Shown here in pieces: positions 57,665-64,000 of a DNA stretch of 64,000 nt. Location: contig OY821750.1 in the NCBI GenBank assembly GCA_963682055.1, positions 31,194,402 through 31,258,401 of the forward strand. Reading direction: 5' to 3'. Within the stretch, counting starts at the first letter, position 1. Each line of letters starts with the position of its first letter. Below the pieces are notes generated by a model. It worked only from the letters and a program-made list of their open reading frames with translations, was not told where the DNA came from and did not search any database. Origin of the DNA: Primula veris. Taxonomy: Eukaryota; Streptophyta; Magnoliopsida; Ericales; Primulaceae. The position numbers were made by a program, and so were the translations under genes.

Positions 57665-58950
57665 CAAGTCAAAAAACAGAACTTATTTATGTTTTATTAC
57701 AAAATATAAAAACAAATGAAAATATGAACAAATAAAATATTAAAAAAAAACATAAAAATTTCTAAACTTCTAAAAAATAATTCAAAAAATTCAAAAAAAT
57801 AATTCAAAAAAATTCAAAAAATAGTCAAAAAGTCAACAAATTCAAAAAGAAAATCAAATTTTTAAAATTCTAAAAATGCAATTTTTATTAATAAAATCCA
57901 AAATATTTATAAAAAAAACGAAATACAATTCAAAAAAAATTGTGCATGCACTTTTCTCGATTGTGTATGCACTTTTTTTATTTTTGTGTATGTACTTTTT
58001 TTTGAATATGTATGCACTTTTTAAAATGGGTATTAAAATTCACGATGTGTATGCACTTGTTTAGTATTAGTGTGCACTTTACTTGATTTTATATGCATTT
58101 TATGAATTGTGTATACACTTTCTTGATTTTGTGTATGCACTTTTTATGAATATTTATGCACTTTTTTTTAGATGTGTATGCAAAATCCTTGATGTGTATG
58201 AACTTATTTAGTATTATGTATACACATTGCTCAATTGTGTATGAAATTTTCTCGATTGTGTATGCATTTTATGAATTATTTATGTTTTTTCTTGATTGTG
58301 TCTGTATCTCTACTTTACGAAACAATATTATTTTCGGTGTCATTATTTCTACTTCTGCAGTTATTGCTTTACACTTTTGCATATACAATACAAAAAAGTG
58401 CATAAACAATACGGAAAAATACATACATAATACAGAAAAATGCATATATAATTCAAAATTTTGCATACACAATAAAAAAAAATGCATACACAATTCATAA
58501 AGTGCGAGGAAATTGAAAACACAATCGAAGAAAATGCATACATGATATTAAATAAGTGCATATACATCAAGAATTTTGTATACACATCTAAAAAAAGTGC
58601 ATAATCATCTAGAAAAGTGCATGCACAAAATCAAGAAAGCGTATACACAATCCATAAATTGCATATAAAATCGAGCAAATTGCATACATAATACTAAATA
58701 ACTGCATACACATCGATAATTTTGCATACACATCTAAAAAAAAGTGTATACACATTCAGAAAAAATACAGACACAATATTTTTTGAATTGAATTTCGATT
58801 TTGTTTGGATTTTTTAAAAAAATTTGAATTTTATTTATAAAAATTACATTTTTTAAAATTTTTGAATTTTAAAATTTTATTTTTTTCAGATTTTTTCAAA
58901 GTTTTTGGTTTATTTATTGGGAATTTAAATAAGTTTAGACCCTCTACTTG
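57665..58950. repeat. Large imperfect inverted repeat (foldback) built of TGTATGCACTTTT units
   Basis: From about 57950 to 58310 the plus strand repeats TGTGTATGCACTTTT(T)GAT-type units. From about 58375 to 58780 the same units occur in reverse complement (AAAAGTGCATACACAAT). Higher-order blocks such as TTTAGATGTGTATGCAAAAT and TTTAGTATTATGTATACA recur on both arms. Outer A/T-rich flanks (AATTCAAAAAAATAATTC versus GAATTTTATTT) also mirror each other. The centre is about 58340, and arms of about 400 bp plus flanks could fold into a long hairpin. It is possibly a foldback transposon. Confidence 0.8.
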
Positions 58951-59430
58951 AACTGTTTAATTTTTTGGACCTATCGACAATTATCTCTAAAAAAACAAAA
59001 AAGAAAACAAAAAAGAGAAATAATTCTCTCCTATTTGGGCTCAAAATATCATCACCACTAGAAATAATAGTATTACAACACATATATTTTTTTTTTCTGA
59101 TATTGGGACCCATAAGCAAGCTACACTTCACCTAACACTTAAAAAAAAAAAGGGTAGTCTTTTTGGACCGTCCATCACACTCCATCCAATGGCTAAACAC
59201 ACACAAAAATACAAAAATACAAAAATTTGCAATTATAAAAAATACAAAAATTCACAATTATAAAAAATACAAACATTGTATCTACATTAACATTTGGACC
59301 TTATAATAAAAGTCCAATCCAATCTCATTTAATAATTTCCCTAAAACCTTATCACTTTTTAGTTTTTACCAAAACAAAACAAAACAAAAAAATCACAAAT
59401 TGGGTCCAATTAGTGATTTAAAGCCCAATT
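58951..59430 (+). promoter_or_regulatory. Probable promoter region of the BED zinc-finger gene
   Basis: This lies between the foldback repeat and the C+T-rich first exon. No clear TATA box is seen. TGGACC and AAGCCCAAT-type motifs occur near the start. The boundaries are inferred only from position. Confidence 0.35.
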
Positions 59431-59555
59431 CTCTCTCTCCTCTTTTCTCTATGGCTTTACTCTCTCTCTAGAAAACCCTAGATCTAGAAATTAGCAGAGA
59501 ATCTTAAAACCTATTTTGGGCCTCTCTTTTTTGGGCCTTTTCTCAGATTTTTAAG
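59430..59555 (+). other. Putative 5'UTR exon of the DAYSLEEPER-like gene
   Basis: C+T-rich sequence (CTCTCTCTCCTCTTTTCTC), a telo-box-like AAAACCCTAGATC (about 59473-59485) and two TTGGGCC (site-II-like) motifs precede TTTTTAAG|GTAATA, a good plant splice donor with GT at 59556-59557. Telo-box and site-II elements are common near starts of constitutively expressed plant genes. The exon is inferred from the donor and from the acceptor just before the coding exon; the transcription start is approximate. Confidence 0.55.
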
Positions 59556-59589
59556 GTAATAAACCTTTAAAAAACTTTATATATCTTAT

Positions 59590-60110
59590 TTTTTGTGTGT
59601 ATAAAAAGATTGGATCTTTTAATTTAATCTCTGGTCTGATCCAATATCTGCTTCTGGGTTCTGTTAATTATGATAAATTGATTCTTAATTTTGTATTAGG
59701 GTTTTGGTTTTTATTTATTTATTGTAATTAGAAGTTCAATATCTATTTTGTGTGTAAAAAGATTGGATTTTTATATAATTACATAATTCAATCTAATATC
59801 TGCTTCTGTGTTCTGTTAATTATGATAAGTGGTTCTTAATATCAATTGTGTGTGTATACAAAGATTGAATCTTTATATTTAATTTGTGATTTGATGTAAT
59901 ATTTGCTTCTGGGTTCTGTTTTATGTTAAAAAAGGGTTCTTAATTTTGTGCTTGGGTTTTAATTTTTCTGCTTTTATCTGTTAATTTATGGGGTATTCTG
60001 ATTATGTACTGAATTTGTTTATATCTGTTGTGTGATCTGATTAGGTATCAATTATGATAGAAGCGTTTCTTAATTTTGTGTTAGGGTTTGATCTTTTTCT
60101 TCTTTTTTTT
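59590..60110 (+). repeat. Intronic degenerate repeat, 5' group
   Basis: GATTGGATCTTTTAATTTAA, ATATCTGCTTCTGGGTTCTG and TTAATTATGATAA with TTCTTAATTTTGT-TAGGGTT recur at about 59605, 59758 and 59860, with a last partial unit near 60050. Spacing is about 100-155 bp. Confidence 0.65.
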
Positions 60111-61019
60111 CAATAAATAAAATTTATGGCTTATTGTTAATCTGGGACCTCATTTGTACTTATTTGTCTTATGTGATGGATATATTTGAAATGTTATTAG
60201 TTTTCTGCAAGGGTTTTCACTTTTCAGTCGGGATATGTCAAGTTTCAGTTTTGGTTTATCAAATTTTAGTGCATAAATGTATAAGCCATTGATTGGAGTT
60301 ATTGGACTAATGAATTATATGTTGAGCTGCTTGTTGACTTTAGAGAGATTGAGATCATTAGCAAAAATGCAATCTAAATGTTAGATAATTTATGTTTCGT
60401 CTACTACCTAAACTTTTAAGTGAAAACCCTCTAGCTGTTGTGATTAACACCTAACAGTAATTTATTGCCTTTGAGAAATATTAAACTTCACTGTCCCAAT
60501 CTGTTCAACTTTTGTAATGCTTAGAAGATACTAGTTGCTTATAACCTATGTTGACGGATACGGGTATCGTATCCTGTATGATACCACTATGATGATTCGA
60601 TTTAAAAAAAAGGATACGATATGGCTAGGATACGTTAATTATTGTTAATATTAGCTATTTTTTTATAAATGCTAATTTACAATACATTTCAAAAAGAAAA
60701 ATGCGAAAAGAATGAGGTCAAATTAATGGGCAAGGCATACGTGTTAGAGTCGGAGGTCATGAAATAGACTCTCGATCGAGCCTTTTGGGAAGTCACATTC
60801 GACCAATTTCTATTTTATTCAACTTTTATGTCGAACTCATAAAAAATTCAACTCTTTAATCATATTTAAACCATAATTAGACTCATCATCTAACTAGATT
60901 GACATTTTCGCTTTTCAAAATTGTATATTATAGTAAATTTAATAAAGAAATCGGATACCCATTTGAGTGGTGTATCGGTGGCGTATCCAACTTTCCGTAT
61001 TTTGTAGCTAATCGCATAA

Positions 61020-63150
61020 ATTTTGCAGGCAGGCAACCCCTTATCATATGTCTGTTTGGCAAATATAATTGTTCTGATCCCTTGATCTGTCTATTTGCTT
61101 TCCTTTGATTTGAAATTCTTTTCATCCCACAGCATATAACTGATCAAAACATGAGTCGGTTGAAGGGCAAACCATATTTTTTAATAATAGCATTGCATTA
61201 GTTAGACTATACTTTGTTGAGAGCTGCTTGTTGACTTTGATAACCTTGGGCATGAGAGAGATTGTGAGGATCAGCAATTACTTTGAAAACTTTAAAATCC
61301 ATAATGTCCAGAGTTTCGAGTATATATAATTTAACCCTCAGCACTGCTTAATATGGTGAGATTTCAATATAAAATGTATGCTGTTGCTGGAAATGAAGCC
61401 TTCTTGATACCAATTTATTTCACTTGCAATGCTTATTGATTACTTGTTTAGTTGCTTCTATTAAACTCATCATTTTGTTTTCTTAAATGTTGTAGTCTGG
61501 TGTTTTGGTCTGAAAAAGCTAGAAAATCAACATAGTTTTTTTTCTTCCTGTTACTCAAAAATTCCAGCTTTACTGTTTAAAAGATGTAACTAAACAATCA
61601 CTGAATATTGACAAGTTTTTGGGCATAAATCATGTACGAGCTTGACCACTAACTCAAGTTGTCAAAAAATTTAGTTCTTCACCACAGAATTTCTCATTTA
61701 TACCTTGTTTTTTGTCTTTATTAGTTTGGTCTTCATCAGTGAGTCTCTTGACTTTCCTTTTATTGTGGCATATATCTGAATTTGATCTCAGGCCTTGTTT
61801 GAGTTTTGAGCTCACCTTGTTTTTTCGCTTTCCTGTGTATAAGATGGAGAATTTGTCATTCAATTAGAAGATGAGCGATTTTTGTTATTTCCTGGACAAA
61901 AACTGGAAGTCTTAAGTTTCAACCTTGACCCCCCAAAAACTTTCAGTTTCAAACAAACCAGCTTGTTTTGATAATAATTGCAGCCAAACGAGCCTTGCGC
62001 GTAGTAGCATATGTTTGTTTTGGAATTGTAAATGTTTCCATCCCTTTTATCCACATGTTTGTTAACTTTGATTGTTAATATTTTAGATTCTCAAACATTT
62101 TACTTTTCTTATAGCCAACATCAAACTTTCTTGCCTATGTCACATATGTTATGGTTTCCACTTGAACCCTGCCTTTTATGTTTTTTGTTGCTTATGAGCA
62201 AATGGTATATTTGGCTGACTAACTCAAAAACTGAGCTTTTTTGTTTGTGTAGAAGGTAGTTTTAACTTTCATAAACATATCTTTTCCAGTCTCAAATTAG
62301 CCAGGTTGTTTGCGGTTTGCTTAAAAGTTGGAGCCAAAGAAGCCCTTAGCATATGTTCATGTAGGAGTTTGTAACCATTCTTAACCTTTTTATTTTCTTG
62401 TTTCTTTTGATTTGAATCAATATTCTGAATCGCAAATCCAGTACTTGTTATATATTATTGTACTTGTAATTATGGTCTAGAAGACACTTCCGCTTGTAAT
62501 GCTTATTCACTTTCATTTACTGTGGTACATAGCTGATCTTTTGCTTGGATGCTTGTTGGTAAAAGCTTCAGAGCTCACCTTTTTGTTATTTTTTCCTTAC
62601 AAGCTATGGTGCATTTGACTGGAAACTCAAAAAGGGCCTGAAACTAAAAAGTATCAACCTTGAAGAATTAAAATTTTCAGTCTCATAAAATAGCCAGCTT
62701 TTATGGTTGAACATTGCAGTCAAGAAGCTGCCTGCATATGTTTGTTTGGTGAATTGAAATTGTTCTAATCCCTTCTATCTGCTTGTTTGTTTTGTTTTGA
62801 TTCAGTATTATCTTCCACATCCATGATTCACTTTCCCTAATTATAAGCTGAACTGCTGGATTAGTCGTATTTTTTATGATCTGTTTGAGTGAAAAATATT
62901 AAGTTGTACTCATAGTAATGGTTGACATACTTAAGTGCGCATTTTGGTTGATCCTGAACTTAACGCTATCAACCATTTCATTTGCAGTCAATAAGGTACT
63001 TTTATGAATTGATTTATCTCCCAAAGAAACCAGTGTTTGTGTAAATATTCTAGTAAAACGGCCATAAATATATGCTAGTTTGGTAAATTGTAATCATTTG
63101 GATCCTTTTCCTCCACCTGATTTTTGCTTTGTTTGATTTTAAACTTCAAA
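61020..63150 (+). repeat. Intronic degenerate repeat, 3' group
   Basis: A block of about 90 bp (GCATATGTTTGTTTGGTGAA, ATTGTTCTAATCCCTTCTAT, CTGCTTGTTTG) recurs near 61040, 61998, 62346, 62736 and 63070. The last four are 330-390 bp apart, preceded by a shared TTTCAGTCTCA...AGCCAGCTT block in several. The copies are diverged and indicate old tandem growth of the intron. Confidence 0.65.
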
Positions 63151-63487
63151 CTTATTTTTGAACTTGCTCTTAATATATACTGTATATATATAGTATTTGT
63201 TTAAGTTTCACTCATGATTTCATTCACCCTATCCCTTCCAACGAGTAGACCCATTCACCAAAGTCCTATTTTGCATGATCTGCTTGAGTGAGGTTATATC
63301 CGATTATTGCTTATTCTTGTGGTTTGTGTACTTGTGTAGTTTGCTTTGAAGTTTAGTCCATGCTATCTTTATTACAGAATTGGAACTTATTTTGAATGCG
63401 ACAATATTCTCTTTTTGTGTCTATTCGAGACTTGCACTATTTGTTATCAGAATATGTAAACCCTTACTGTTTATTTCTTATCAGAAT

Positions 63488-64000
63488 ATGGAAGCTCTTG
63501 TAGAGAACGATTCTTTTATCCCTCAGCACGATATCGAAGCACCTATTGAAAACGATGAAATGGTCAGTGCTGAGAATAATGAAATGGTCAGTGCTGAGAA
63601 CGATGAAATGGTCAATACCGAGAATGATCAAATGGCCATCATTGACGATGATCATTTCGTTACCATAGAAAACGATGACCTGGCAAGCATGGAAACCAAC
63701 GAACTGGTAACCATAGACGAAAATCACCAGCTGGTAACAATAGCAAGTAATCAACTAGAACCCTTCGAAAGTAATGGACTAATAATGCCCATCGAAAACA
63801 ATCAAATAGCATCCATCGAGTACAATCCACTAGCCACCATGGAGACCGACGAACTTGATGACATGGCGACACCGTTACCCAGCAAGCGTCGGAAAAAGAA
63901 ATCACCTGTTTGGGAGCATTTCACGATCGAAACCGTCAGCTCAGATTGTCGGAGAGCATGTTGTAAAAATTGCAAGCAATCGTTTGCGTATAGCACTGGT
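63488..64000 (+). CDS. BED zinc-finger protein, DAYSLEEPER-like (domesticated hAT transposase), N-terminal part
   Basis: 171 codons are open from ATG 63488 to the window edge; the gene continues beyond. Residues 21-126 are about 13 degenerate octapeptides of type ENDEMVSA / ETNELVTI, acidic overall. A basic stretch KRRKKK (133-138) is a likely nuclear-localisation signal. It is followed by the start of a BED finger: VWEHFTIE (141-148) and the Cys pair C159-x-x-C162 (CKNC), then FAYSTG. The His pair lies outside the window. The combination of N-terminal repeats, KRRKKKS and WEHFTIE matches what I know of DAYSLEEPER, a hAT-transposase-derived nuclear DNA-binding protein needed for normal plant development. 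The start is supported by the splice acceptor three bases upstream and by the absence of an earlier in-frame ATG in the exon. Confidence 0.85.
   Translation, partial: MEALVENDSFIPQHDIEAPIENDEMVSAENNEMVSAENDEMVNTENDQMAIIDDDHFVTIENDDLASMETNELVTIDENHQLVTIASNQLEPFESNGLIMPIENNQIASIEYNPLATMETDELDDMATPLPSKRRKKKSPVWEHFTIETVSSDCRRACCKNCKQSFAYSTG

Larger units (their letters stand above)
59556..63484 (+). other. Long 5'UTR intron of the DAYSLEEPER-like gene
   Basis: The donor AAG|GTAATA and acceptor TTTATTTCTTATCAG|AAT bracket 3,929 nt of T-rich sequence (typical of plant introns) with no long frame. The ATG follows three bases into the next exon. A possible MITE with GGATACG-type inverted motifs lies at about 60550-61000. 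A near-copy of the acceptor (TTGTTATCAG|AATATG) lies 34 nt upstream, and its ATG is followed at once by TAA. Confidence 0.6.

Noticed and set aside
63464..63996. Minus-strand frames opposite the BED zinc-finger exon
   Set aside because: They are antisense shadows of the repetitive octapeptide coding sequence. The plus strand has the splice acceptor, start and BED motif.

Overview
This window is A+T-rich nuclear DNA of a flowering plant, probably a eudicot. The evidence is a Tat-type Ty3/gypsy retrotransposon, a Cassandra-type LTR carrying 5S rRNA promoter boxes, several plant MITE classes (CACTA, PIF/Harbinger, hAT, Stowaway), Helitron-like ends, two microRNA396 hairpins and the start of a BED zinc-finger (DAYSLEEPER-like) gene with a long 5'UTR intron. 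There are no prokaryotic-style genes. Most short open frames are chance frames or frames inside tandem repeats. The species cannot be named from the sequence.

Layout. 1-18.2 kb is gene-free and made of degraded transposons and repeats: an inverted-repeat element with 3 x 120 bp inside, a retroposed poly(A) insert with a 10 bp target-site duplication (TSD), a 51 bp minisatellite, a Stowaway-like element carrying a second element inside it, a second retroposed insert with a 14 bp TSD, a 2 kb element with terminal inverted repeats, and small MITEs. At 18.3-19.1 kb lies a MIR396 hairpin whose 3p (star) arm is repeated four times in tandem with a 152 bp period. 19-45 kb is again intergenic. It holds a Helitron-like copy, a 31 bp and a 96 bp tandem array, a solo Cassandra LTR with TSD, a PIF/Harbinger MITE, a CACTA MITE inserted in the tail of a Helitron-like element, and an hAT-like MITE. 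At about 45.1 kb a second MIR396-like hairpin lies on the minus strand with its own TATA box. Its mature arm has the extra G known from monocot-type miR396.

48.7-56.3 kb is one decayed Tat-lineage Ty3/gypsy element (TSD ACACT, 1,280 bp 5' LTR). It retains gag, protease and part of reverse transcriptase. The rest of pol and the beginning of the 3' LTR have been deleted. 57.7-58.9 kb is a large imperfect inverted repeat built of short TGTATGCAC-type units.

From about 59.4 kb to the right edge is the only evident protein gene: a CT-rich first exon, an intron of about 3.9 kb with internal degenerate repeats, and a coding exon starting at 63488. It encodes an acidic array of about 13 octapeptides, a basic nuclear-localisation stretch and the beginning of a BED zinc finger, and it runs off the window. 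The genes do not form a pathway. The two regulatory RNA loci are of the same family, 27 kb apart and in opposite orientation. The most unusual feature of the window is the amplified, miR396-complementary star arm.
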